Shown: in pieces, positions 53,722 through 61,655 of the stretch
Position numbering within the stretch: position 1 is the first letter of the stretch
How the letters are laid out: the number at the start of each line of letters is the position of its first letter
Source of the DNA: Bacteroides nordii WAL 11050 = JCM 12987
GTDB taxonomy: Bacteria > Bacteroidota > Bacteroidia > Bacteroidales > Bacteroidaceae
Direction: 5' to 3'
DNA length: 64,000 nucleotides
NCBI GenBank assembly: GCA_000613465.1
Contig: BAJA01000025.1
Location: forward strand, 1 to 64,000
Notes under the pieces: model-generated
Told to the model about the DNA's origin: nothing
What the model saw: the letters and a program-made list of their open reading frames with translations, nothing else
The model's database searches: none
Program-made: the position numbers and the translations under genes

Positions 53722-54486
53722 ATGAAAAGAAGTAGTCTTTTATTAGCTTTTGTTTTGAGTAGTGCAAGTTTATTTTCCCAAGAAATAATTAATAATAAAC
53801 TGGAATTAAATGGTGATTTTCAATTTGGTCCAACTGTGTCATCTGGAGATTGGGTGAAGGATTGGGGGCATCGTTTGTGGTTTAGTCACTTGGATGATAA
53901 TACCGATCCGGTTTTTATGGCTAGGTATAATACCGAGCTGGATGCAAGTGAATTAAGGGTGAGCATCGGCGATTGTATTGATGGACGCGATAAGTTTTCT
54001 GTTGGATTTACCAATTTATTTGGTTTTGTATTTACACCAATGTTTGTTGTACAGGCTGACGGTAAAGTTGGGGTAAAGAATGATAATCCTCAGTATGAAC
54101 TCGATATAAATGGTACAATCAGAAGTAATAGTATATTAGTAACAGATGGGAATATGGGAATTGGAACAACTAATCCTCAAAATAAATTGGATGTAAATGG
54201 TACTATTAGAGCCAAAGAGATCAAGGTAGAGTCCGATTGGGCTGACTTTGTTTTTAAGAAAGATTATAAGCTTCCTACTCTGAAAGAAGTGGAGACTCAT
54301 ATCAATGAAAATGGAACTTTACCCGGTATACCAAGTGAGGCAGAGGTTAAAGCCAACGGAGTAAATCTGGCAGAGACAAATGCTTTGCTACTTCAAAAAA
54401 TAGAGGAACTGACACTTTACATCATTCAACAAGAAAAACGAATGGAGAGTATGGAAGCCGAAATAAAAAGCATGAGAGCAAATTAA
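53722..54486 (+). CDS. Secreted fibre-like protein 1 (GIGT repeats, WADFVF module)
   Basis: The 254-aa protein has a signal peptide (about 1-19), a unique N-terminal beta-rich region (20-105), two GIGTTNPQNKLDVNGTIRA-type beta repeats (about 110-160), a conserved WADFVFKKDYKLPTLKEVE module (about 172-215) and a C-terminal coiled coil (LLQKIEELTLYIIQQEKRMES). The layout is that of phage-tail-fibre-like trimers found in Bacteroidetes secreted proteins. The function is unknown. It is the first of three paralogues and starts at an ATG just after an AT-rich leader. Confidence 0.75.
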   Translation: MKRSSLLLAFVLSSASLFSQEIINNKLELNGDFQFGPTVSSGDWVKDWGHRLWFSHLDDNTDPVFMARYNTELDASELRVSIGDCIDGRDKFSVGFTNLFGFVFTPMFVVQADGKVGVKNDNPQYELDINGTIRSNSILVTDGNMGIGTTNPQNKLDVNGTIRAKEIKVESDWADFVFKKDYKLPTLKEVETHINENGTLPGIPSEAEVKANGVNLAETNALLLQKIEELTLYIIQQEKRMESMEAEIKSMRAN

Positions 54487-54509
54487 TATTAACGCTTAAA
54501 AATATTATT

Positions 54510-55301
54510 ATGAAAACAAAGATTATTGCTGTATTGCTATTATTATACTCATCAATGATGTTTGCACAAATTGATCAAAAAAATGATAGTGTAAGTGCTG
54601 TTGCCATTCGATCTTCTATGACTAATACTTTGACTTCATCCGATGATAGAATGTTTCATCGCTTAGGCCTTGGTGACATTGACGATCCTACTGCCATGTT
54701 TTCAGCTTTCCAAGGAGAACCTTTGCAGAAAGCCAAAGGAGATTATATTACTTTATACTCATTCATCACTAATTGTTTTTACAATGTAGCTTACAATCGA
54801 CTTTTTCTTGTAAGAGATGCCGCTGGTGATGAATGGACTACTGCCAGATTTCATGAAGGTATTTCTATTGATGACTCTTTTTCAAAGCCAGGAGAAACCA
54901 GAACGTGGTGGGAGCGAGATCCTTATGATAAAATTCAGTCATGGGGTGACGGAGCAGAAACGTATATGACCATTAATAGAGGTAATGTAGGTATTGGTAC
55001 ACTGGATCCACAAGGATATAAATTAGCTGTTAATGGTACTATTCGTGCAAAAGAGATAAAAGTAGACTCTGATTGGGCTGACTTCGTTTTTAAGAAGGGC
55101 TACAAACTTCCTACATTGGAGGAAGTAGAGCAATACATCGGTGAAAAAGGTACTTTGCCGGGTGTACCTTCAGAAGAAGAAGTAAAAGCCAATGGAGTGA
55201 ATTTAGCTGAAACCAATGCTTTGTTACTTCAAAAGATAGAAGAATTAACTTTATACATAATTGAAATGAAGAAAGAAATCAATGAGTTAAAAAAGAGATA
55301 A
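54510..55301 (+). CDS. Secreted fibre-like protein 2
   Basis: The 263-aa protein has a signal peptide (about 1-19), its own N-terminal domain (20-150), one GIGTLDPQGYKLAVNGTIRA repeat (about 160-180), the WADFVFKKGYKLPTLEEVE module, GTLPGVPSEEEVKANG and a coiled coil (LLQKIEELTLYIIEMKKEINEL). The N-terminal part is unrelated by eye to that of its neighbours, while the C-terminal third is shared. It starts 23 bp after the previous stop and is probably in the same operon. Confidence 0.75.
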   Translation: MKTKIIAVLLLLYSSMMFAQIDQKNDSVSAVAIRSSMTNTLTSSDDRMFHRLGLGDIDDPTAMFSAFQGEPLQKAKGDYITLYSFITNCFYNVAYNRLFLVRDAAGDEWTTARFHEGISIDDSFSKPGETRTWWERDPYDKIQSWGDGAETYMTINRGNVGIGTLDPQGYKLAVNGTIRAKEIKVDSDWADFVFKKGYKLPTLEEVEQYIGEKGTLPGVPSEEEVKANGVNLAETNALLLQKIEELTLYIIEMKKEINELKKR

Positions 55302-55337
55302 TAGCTATTAATTTACTAACTTTTAAATTTATAGGTT

Positions 55338-56267
55338 ATGAAAAAGATTCTACTACTTTTTGTGTCACTATTTTGTGTGGGATTGGGTTTTGCTCAACAA
55401 ATAGGGGATGGTTATGCACAAACTATTAATAGTTTTAATAGTATATTAAATACAGGTATTTATGATTCAGACAAAGTTCAAACAAACTATCCTTATGAAA
55501 TTCCCCAATGGCCTTGGAAATATTTATTTGTTATGCGTCATAATGATTCAAACCTTAATTATCAATTTCAGATTTCCACAACTTTTGAACATGATGACCG
55601 AATATTTTTTAGAAAACTGGCCCACTTGAAAACGGATACTGAGTATAATAACAATTGGCAGGAGTTTGCCACCAGAGGAGTAAATACTTTTAATGGGGTT
55701 CAAACAATTAATGGAGACCAGTATGTTAATGGAAATATACATGTAAACAAATACTTGTTTATTCCTTCTAATAGAGAATTGATTTTTGGTAATACTTCTG
55801 ATAGAGATCATAGTTTACGAATATCATATAATGGGAATGATAATAATGGTTCCTGTTATATTAATTATTCTGGAGACTTAAGATATCGTAATGGGTCTAT
55901 GACCGATGATGTTCCAGTTGTCTTATTTTCAAAAGATAATAATGTTGGTATTGGTACACTGGACCCACAAGGATATAAATTAGCTGTTAATGGAACTATT
56001 CGTGCAAAAGAAATAAAAGTAGACTCTGATTGGGCCGACTTCGTTTTTAAGAAGGATTATAAACTTCCAACATTAGGAGAGGTAAAGAAGCATATTACAG
56101 AAAAAGGTACTTTACCAGGTATTCCTAGTGAATCAGATGTTAAAGCCAATGGGGTTAGTTTGGGTGAAGTGAATGCTTTATTACTTCAAAAAATTGAGGA
56201 ATTGACTCTGTATGTAATAAAACAACAGGAAGAGATAGAACAATTAAAGGCATTAAATAATAAATAG
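55338..56267 (+). CDS. Secreted fibre-like protein 3
   Basis: The 309-aa protein has a signal peptide (about 1-20). The N-terminal region (20-200) includes VNTFNGVQTINGDQYVNGNIHVN, a typical fibre-shaft pattern. The shared C-terminal block follows: GIGTLDPQGYKLAVNGTIRA, WADFVFKKDYKLPTLGEVK and a coiled coil. About 114 bp of the shared block are about 96% identical at DNA level to the previous gene. It is third in the cluster, 36 bp after gene 2. Confidence 0.75.
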   Translation: MKKILLLFVSLFCVGLGFAQQIGDGYAQTINSFNSILNTGIYDSDKVQTNYPYEIPQWPWKYLFVMRHNDSNLNYQFQISTTFEHDDRIFFRKLAHLKTDTEYNNNWQEFATRGVNTFNGVQTINGDQYVNGNIHVNKYLFIPSNRELIFGNTSDRDHSLRISYNGNDNNGSCYINYSGDLRYRNGSMTDDVPVVLFSKDNNVGIGTLDPQGYKLAVNGTIRAKEIKVDSDWADFVFKKDYKLPTLGEVKKHITEKGTLPGIPSESDVKANGVSLGEVNALLLQKIEELTLYVIKQQEEIEQLKALNNK

Positions 56268-56273
56268 ATTATC

Positions 56274-57143
56274 ATGAAATTCAAGATTATATTAATTCTA
56301 ATATGCTTTTCTGTAAAGCTAAATGCGCAGTGGCACTTATTGGGGGATTATAATCCTATACCGGGTATTCCATACGAATATACAGCAGGATTAATTACTG
56401 GCGGGGTATCAAAGGCTTCGGAAGATGTTTATACTTGGGAAGTTATCAATGGTAAGATAAGAGATCAAGATGGGAATTATACGTTATCTACGATAAATAG
56501 AGACTATATGGGACTTTATAATTCTCCTATTTCAGTAGTTTGGGATTGTATTGGTATAAATGAGGAAGCTAAATTAATATTGAAACATGACGTTTGGGTG
56601 GGGGATGTTTCTTGGAGTATTGGTGTGCAACCTTGTAATGTGGCAATTGCCAATAAAGAGTATGAATATAACGATAATGAGAGTGGGACATATTTGACTA
56701 TTATAAATGTTCAAGTTAAGAATAATGTAACTGTTAATTTTAATGGATATCGTTCTGTTAGAATCTTACCAGGCTTCATAGCAGAACAGGGAAGCGTAGT
56801 TAGAATATATAATGAACTTCCTTCTGCTCCATCCTTGTTTACAAGAAGTTCTGTAACAGGTATTAATGATGAGGTAAAAGATAATCCGGAATTGTGTCAG
56901 AACATTCCTAATCCGGCTTCATTCATGACCTCTATATCTTTTGTGATACCTGAGATACGAAAAAGTGCTTATTTACAATTCTACAATATGATGGGAGTTT
57001 TAGTCCTGAAAATACCAATAACTTCTATTGGCCAAAATAGTATTGATGTAAACACTACAGAACTAATTAATGGGGTTTATATGTATTCTCTTATAGTTGA
57101 TGATTGTTTGATTGATACCAAACGAATGGTAGTAGCGAATTAG
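56274..57143 (+). CDS. Secreted protein with type IX secretion (type A) C-terminal domain
   Basis: The 289-aa protein has a signal peptide (about 1-18), a beta-rich middle, and a C-terminal domain starting near 208 (ELCQNIPNPASFMTSISFVI ... YLQFYNMMGVLVLKI ... LINGVYMYSLIVDD). This fits the Por/type IX sorting domain (type A), with the Asn-Pro-x-x start and a GVYMY strand. Such domains direct export by the type IX system, which gut Bacteroides generally lack. It follows gene 3 by 6 bp. The middle contains a LPGFIAEQGSVVRIY motif that often precedes sorting domains in this phylum. Confidence 0.75.
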   Translation: MKFKIILILICFSVKLNAQWHLLGDYNPIPGIPYEYTAGLITGGVSKASEDVYTWEVINGKIRDQDGNYTLSTINRDYMGLYNSPISVVWDCIGINEEAKLILKHDVWVGDVSWSIGVQPCNVAIANKEYEYNDNESGTYLTIINVQVKNNVTVNFNGYRSVRILPGFIAEQGSVVRIYNELPSAPSLFTRSSVTGINDEVKDNPELCQNIPNPASFMTSISFVIPEIRKSAYLQFYNMMGVLVLKIPITSIGQNSIDVNTTELINGVYMYSLIVDDCLIDTKRMVVAN

Positions 57144-57146
57144 TAA

Positions 57147-57178
57147 TTAAGGCAGCCTGATAAGCTGCCTTAATTTAT
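57147..57178 (+). terminator. Terminator of the secreted-protein cluster
   Basis: TTAAGGCAGC (57147-57156) pairs perfectly with GCTGCCTTAA (57164-57173), followed by TTTATT, four bases after the last stop codon. Confidence 0.8.
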
Positions 57179-57318
57179 TCTTCTTTTGTTTTAGTATTGC
57201 AGCAATAAAACAGCAATAGAATAGCGTCCAAAGTGACGTTTGAGGAGGCTCAATGATAAACACTAATTAAGAAAGAAAAGACCCGATTTGTATTTGTAAT
57301 TAATTGAAGATAAGTAAA

Positions 57319-57430
57319 TAAAAAAAGAGACTTCCTTGTTCGTCCGCCGACGAGGAAGTCTCTTAACACAAAAACTAAACTAGACTTAACTAAACTATTC
57401 TATTCTCAGAGTTTCACAACTCCTTTCTGT
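57319..57430 (-). ncRNA. Candidate small RNA of about 110 nt
   Basis: An exact consensus promoter (57437-57468) reads into a stretch without an ORF and stops at a strong hairpin AGAGACTTCCT / AGGAAGTCTCT, with an inner CGTC/GACG stem and a T run. It lies alone between the secreted-protein cluster and the LytTR regulator gene. The family is not recognised. Confidence 0.6.
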
Positions 57431-57436
57431 TCGGGA

Positions 57437-57468
57437 CAAAGATATATATTTGTCATCTATTTTGCAAA
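57437..57468 (-). promoter_or_regulatory. Promoter of the 110-nt small RNA
   Basis: Minus strand TTTG (57468-57465), 20 bp, TATCTTTG (57444-57437): both boxes match exactly at allowed spacing. Confidence 0.72.
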
Positions 57469-57514
57469 TAAGAATAGACAAATGGGAGCATTTTACCGAT
57501 AAACAGGTTATTTC

Positions 57515-58213
57515 TTAGCTTCTTTCATCAAGGAAAGTTTGAAAAACCTGTTTGTAGCTATCACTGATGGGGATATATGTCTTATCAAAGACAATCCGAC
57601 CACGATCTATGATCCGTATTTTATCCTTTTGCACAATGAATGAACGATGTACTCGCATGAAGCGAGTGGGAGGGAGCAATTCCTCCATAGATTTCATGCT
57701 CATCAGCGAAAGGATGGGTTTGGGCTGATCTTCGGTATATATTTTAATGTAATCTTTCAATCCTTCGATATAAAGAATCTTTTTAAGTTCTATTTGTACC
57801 AGTTTGTAATCGCTTTTTACGAAGATACTTTCGATCTCATCCGGTTTCTGTACGAGTTCAAACCACTGTAACGCCTTATTGGCTGCTTGCAGGAAGTCGA
57901 CGTAAGAAATAGGTTTTAGCAAATAATCGAGAGCATTCACACGATACCCGTCGATGGCATATTGATTGAAAGCAGTGGTGAATATAATGCGGGTATTTTT
58001 GTCTACCATTCTGGAGAATTCAAGCCCGTTAAGTTCCGGCATTTGAATATCTAAAAAAAGCAGATCAACTTTCTTTTCCGGAAGCTCGTTCATTGCTTGT
58101 ACAGCACTCGAATATTTACCGGTTAAAGACAAAAACGGAGTTTTGTTGACATAACTTTCCAGCAGATCAAGAGCCAGAGGTTCATCGTCTACGATGGCAC
58201 AATTTAGGGTCAT
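57515..58213 (-). CDS. LytTR-family response regulator
   Basis: The 232-aa protein has a receiver domain (about 1-118) with phospho-acceptor Asp in LLFLDIQMPELNGLEF (about 54-58) and a C-terminal LytTR DNA-binding domain (about 130-230; KLVQIELKKILYIEGLKDYIKI, FMRVHRSFIVQKDKI). It is the partner of the kinase gene just upstream in transcription and may control the efflux operon beside it. A repeat element fills the 108-bp gap to the kinase stop. Confidence 0.93.
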   Translation of the reverse strand: MTLNCAIVDDEPLALDLLESYVNKTPFLSLTGKYSSAVQAMNELPEKKVDLLFLDIQMPELNGLEFSRMVDKNTRIIFTTAFNQYAIDGYRVNALDYLLKPISYVDFLQAANKALQWFELVQKPDEIESIFVKSDYKLVQIELKKILYIEGLKDYIKIYTEDQPKPILSLMSMKSMEELLPPTRFMRVHRSFIVQKDKIRIIDRGRIVFDKTYIPISDSYKQVFQTFLDERS

Positions 58214-58220
58214 GACTTTA

Positions 58221-58337
58221 ATAATTAGTGATAAGTGATTAGTGATAAGTGATTAGCGATAAGTGATTAATGGGCTACGCTGTGAACCGCATGGCACTAA
58301 TCATTAATCACTTATCACTAATTACTCCTCCCTAATC
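58221..58337. repeat. Intergenic element with GTGATTA arms overlapping the kinase 3' end
   Basis: Left arm: AATTAGTGATAAGTGATTAG units. Core: GGGCTACGCTGTGAACCGCATGGC, the inverse of the core at 49830. Right arm: ACTAATCATTAATCACTTATC units. The kinase stop codon (58322-58324) lies in the right arm, so the element supplies the last codons. Confidence 0.7.
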
Positions 58338-59377
58338 ACTAATCTTGATGAATATTCTTTTTTATCTTTACTCACTTCGTGTTGCCACTGATAACGTCCG
58401 GGATAGATTAATTCCAGACGTTTGCTTACTTGTTCCAGTCCGATGCCCGAACCACTTTTATCTGTTTCGGCTTTGGGATGGTAACTGTTTGTTATTTCAC
58501 ATCTCACTTCTCCGTTGGATTCAGAAAAAGCAATACGGATAAAGCTGGGTTCTGTAGGAGAGATACCATGCTTAAAGGCATTCTCGATAAGTGATATGAA
58601 AATGAGTGGAGCAATTTCTGTTCGGTTGTCCGGAGATATATCGATATTTGTTTCTACTACTACATTGGAGGAGAGGCGGATACGCATTAGCTCTATGTAA
58701 TTGCGAATGAAATCCATTTCTTTCCCTAAAGAGACAAATGTTTGCTGGTTATCATACAATACGTGGCGAAGAAGCCGGCTTAACTCTTGTACGGCTTGTT
58801 GCGCCTTGTCTGTATCAAAGGCGATAAGGGCATAGATGTTATTCAGTGTGTTAAGTAAGAAATGAGGATTCAACTGATTCCGTAAGTTCTTTAATTCAGC
58901 TTCCGTACGGCTCCTTTCTGCTTCTCGTCGTGCTGCTTCAATTTGTCCCCACCGGATACTCATTTTGATTGCGGCAGCAAGGCTTATGGTAAGTACCATC
59001 GAGAACATATCGCGAACAAAAAAGATCCAGCCGGGAGGCATGTTTTTATGAGGAGTTTTGGGAATATCATTAACAAACATGATGGTTTGCCATAAATGAA
59101 GCCCACCGCTCATGAGAACAATTAATGTGAGATTCAGCAATAGAAACTTTTGAACGCGTTCATTAAACAAATAACGGGGAATAAAAATGAAATAGTTTAA
59201 ATAGAATACGATACAAAAACTAAGAGGTACTCCGCTACGGCGTATGTACCCTATCCAGTCAATAGGTTCTCCTCCCCGGTTGATAAAAAAGAACGGGAAG
59301 CCAAAAATGATGCCCCAACCAATGATATGGGTTAGTACTACGGCAAAGCGAACGCGGCTGTTTGTAGGTTGTTTCAT
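58322..59377 (-). CDS. LytS/YehU-type sensor histidine kinase
   Basis: The 351-aa protein has four hydrophobic segments (about 8-135), a short coiled coil, a His_kinase domain with LNPHFLLNTLNNIYALI (phospho-His near 172) and an HATPase end (SLIENAFKHGISP; SGSGIGLEQVSKRLELIYPGRY). The ATG ending at 59377 is chosen because the -7 box lies just before it; the longer frame would begin upstream of the promoter in a repeat element. The tight spacing suggests an almost leaderless mRNA. It pairs with the LytTR regulator. Confidence 0.9.
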   Translation of the reverse strand: MKQPTNSRVRFAVVLTHIIGWGIIFGFPFFFINRGGEPIDWIGYIRRSGVPLSFCIVFYLNYFIFIPRYLFNERVQKFLLLNLTLIVLMSGGLHLWQTIMFVNDIPKTPHKNMPPGWIFFVRDMFSMVLTISLAAAIKMSIRWGQIEAARREAERSRTEAELKNLRNQLNPHFLLNTLNNIYALIAFDTDKAQQAVQELSRLLRHVLYDNQQTFVSLGKEMDFIRNYIELMRIRLSSNVVVETNIDISPDNRTEIAPLIFISLIENAFKHGISPTEPSFIRIAFSESNGEVRCEITNSYHPKAETDKSGSGIGLEQVSKRLELIYPGRYQWQHEVSKDKKEYSSRLVIREE

Positions 59378-59382
59378 ATTTG

Positions 59383-59390
59383 CAAAGATA
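59383..59390 (-). promoter_or_regulatory. -7 box (TATCTTTG) directly before the sensor kinase start
   Basis: Minus-strand TATCTTTG ends 5 bp before the ATG. A start of transcription 6-8 bp downstream would fall at or beside the start codon. No -33 TTTG is seen at 19-21 bp, which lies inside the repeat element. Confidence 0.45.
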
Positions 59391-59396
59391 GTAAAA

Positions 59397-59469
59397 TTAG
59401 TGATTAACGAGTAGTGATAAGTGATTAGTTCCATGCGGATCATAGTACTCATCACTTATCACTCCTCAT
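59397..59469. repeat. Intergenic element with GTGATTA arms and CATGCGG core
   Basis: Left arm: TTAGTGATTAACGAGTAGTG and AAGTGATTAG. Core: TTCCATGCGGATCATAGTAC. Right arm: TCATCACTTATCACTCCTCA, inverse of the left. It lies between the macB-like permease gene and the kinase gene. Confidence 0.6.
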
Positions 59470-59485
59470 TTTTTACTATTGTTGT

Positions 59486-60706
59486 TTATTCGTATCGTAT
59501 GGCCTCAATCGGATCAAGGTCCGCTGCTTTTTTAGCCGGATACCAGCCAAAGAATACTCCTGTGACAGTACATACGGCAAATGATAAGAATACGCTCCAC
59601 GGTTGTATAAAGATAGGCCAATGGGCTACGCTCTTAACGATCCAGCTGGCGCCACAACCTATAATTACGCCTATAATACCTCCGGTGATACTTATCAGGA
59701 TAGCTTCTATCAGAAACTGGCTGAGGATATCTATCCCTCGTGCACCTACCGACATACGGAGTCCGATTTCGCGGGTACGTTCTGTGACGGATACATACAT
59801 AATATTCATAATACCAATACCACCCACTACCAGTGAAATACCGGCGATACAAGCGAGTAGGGTAGTCATTAGGTCGGTCGTAGAATTCAGCATTGTACTA
59901 AGTTCCTGTTGGCTACGTATAGTAAAATCATCATCGTCACTGTCTTTCAGCTTATGTTCGCGACGCAGGATACTTGTGATTTCTTCGATCGCATAATCTG
60001 TCATATCTTCGGAGAGTGCAGAGGCGTAAATTCCTTGCAGGTAAGTGACGGCCAGCAAACGTTTCATTACTGTAGTATAGGGTGCCAGTACAATATCGTC
60101 CTGGTCCATGCCCATAGAGTTATATCCCTTGGCTTTGAGTACACCTACTACACGGAAAGGTATTTTATTGAAGCGAATAACTTTTCCAACAGGATCGGAT
60201 CCGTCAGGGAAAAGGTTATCGGCTATTGTTTTTCCGATGATGCAGACTTTGGCAGAGCTCTGTATATCTGCTTCGGTGAACATCTCTCCGTTTTCTACAT
60301 CCAATTGGCGGATTTTGAGATAATCCAATCCCACGCCACTAACGGAGGACGGATAGTTATTATTACCATTGACAAGCTGTCCGGAAGAAGATACATTAGG
60401 ACTGATTCCTGAAAGATAGTTTGTTTCTTCACGCAGCTTTTCATAGTTTTCCAACTTTAACGTCTGCATCTCGGATGCATCGCGACGTACACCACCACGC
60501 ATGTCACCTCCGGGATGTATCATGATCATGTTCGATCCCATTTCGGCTATTTGCGTCTGGATACTTCTTTTGGAGCCTTGACCAATAGCCAGCATGGTGA
60601 TAACGGATGCTACGCCAATGATGATACCCAGCATTGTCAAGAAAGCCCGCAACTTATTGTTGGCTAATGCTCTAAGGGCTATTTTGAATAAATTGGTTCC
60701 GTTCAT
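59486..60706 (-). CDS. macB: MacB-like ABC transporter permease
   Basis: The 406-aa inner-membrane protein has an N-terminal membrane segment with LRAFLTMLGIIIGVASVITMLAIGQG (about 19-44), a periplasmic MacB_PCD-type domain (about 50-240), and three C-terminal membrane segments (about 285-395; GIGIMNIMYVSVTERTREIGLRMSVGAR). With the separate ATPase gene upstream it forms the MacB-type exporter core. Partners MacA and TolC are encoded just before. Exports of this type carry macrolides, peptides or lipids; the cargo is unknown. Confidence 0.92.
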   Translation of the reverse strand: MNGTNLFKIALRALANNKLRAFLTMLGIIIGVASVITMLAIGQGSKRSIQTQIAEMGSNMIMIHPGGDMRGGVRRDASEMQTLKLENYEKLREETNYLSGISPNVSSSGQLVNGNNNYPSSVSGVGLDYLKIRQLDVENGEMFTEADIQSSAKVCIIGKTIADNLFPDGSDPVGKVIRFNKIPFRVVGVLKAKGYNSMGMDQDDIVLAPYTTVMKRLLAVTYLQGIYASALSEDMTDYAIEEITSILRREHKLKDSDDDDFTIRSQQELSTMLNSTTDLMTTLLACIAGISLVVGGIGIMNIMYVSVTERTREIGLRMSVGARGIDILSQFLIEAILISITGGIIGVIIGCGASWIVKSVAHWPIFIQPWSVFLSFAVCTVTGVFFGWYPAKKAADLDPIEAIRYE

Positions 60707-60716
60707 TATTTTGATT

Positions 60717-60889
60717 TACATTTAGACAATTTACGATTTACGATTGAAGTCACTTTGATTTACGATTAGACAATTTACAATTGAAAGCATTTTGATTTAC
60801 GATTAGATAATTTACAATTGAGATTACTCTTATCTATAATTTAAAAAGTGGCTTCAATCGTAAATTGTAAATCGTTCAATCGTAAATCC
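60717..60889. repeat. Intergenic element with TTTACGATT arms
   Basis: Left arm: three TTTACGATTGAAG-type units with TAGACAATTTAC. Centre: GATTACTCTTATCTATAATT. Right arm: ATCGTAAATTGTAAATCG units, inverse of the left. It separates the two ABC transporter genes. Confidence 0.65.
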
Positions 60890-60891
60890 TT

Positions 60892-61637
60892 TCAGTCTTC
60901 ATCATTTTTTGGCAATGCCGCCAATCCTTCAATTGCAGAGAGGATCTGATTATTGATTGTGTCTTCTATTACGTGTCCGTCCCGCAACCGAATGTTGCGA
61001 CTACTGTATTGTGCCAATTCCGGATTATGGGTGACGAAGATAATAGTACGACCTTCGGCATGAAGTTTCTGGAACAGTACAAGTATCTCGAATGAGGTAC
61101 GTGTGTCAAGATTACCCGTTGCTTCATCCGCCAGTATTACAGCCGGATTATTAACCAATGCGCGGGCAATAGCTACACGCTGCATCTGCCTCCGGACATT
61201 TGATTGGATTTATGTTCCAGTCGATCGCCCAGTCCTACATCCTGCAATGCTTCAATAGCCCTTCTACGACGTTCGGAAGCACTGACGCTGGCATTATACA
61301 TCAGAGGAAGTTCCACATTTTCGATGGCAGTTGTTTTAGGCAACAGGTTATAACTTTGGAATACAAAACCGATTTTCCGGTTTCGTAGTACGGCCCGTTG
61401 AGATTTACTCATGCTTCTTACAGATATTCCGTCAAGTAGATATTCTCCGCTTGTTGGAGTATCCAGACATCCCAATGTATTTAACAAGGTTGACTTGCCT
61501 GAACCTGACGTACCCATGATGGTTACAAACTCTCCTTCGTTGATGGTGAAAGAGACCCCACGCAAGGCGTGTACGATCTCTTCTCCCACTAAAAAGTCCC
61601 GTTTGATGTTATGTAGTTCAATTACTTTCTTGCTCAT
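60892..61637 (-). CDS. MacB-like ABC transporter ATP-binding protein, frameshifted
   Basis: The two frames make a 248-aa LolD/MacB-type ATPase: Walker A GTSGSGKSTLLN (about 42-53), Q-loop FVFQSYNLLP (about 93), signature NQMSGGQMQRVAIARAL across the break, and Walker B VILADEATGNLD. The break at 61188-61191 lies inside the signature: GGCAGATGCAG needs one more base before CAG. The total is one base short of a multiple of three. Loss of this motif would kill the ATPase, so a missed base is more likely than a real pseudogene. It powers the permease encoded downstream. Confidence 0.9.
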
Positions 61638-61655
61638 ATTATTGAGGACATTAAT

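Noticed and set aside
53537..53725. 62-aa plus-strand frame before the first fibre gene
   Set aside because: It is a hydrophobic AT-rich frame that overlaps the start codon of the fibre gene by 4 bp and lacks conserved features; likely leader sequence.
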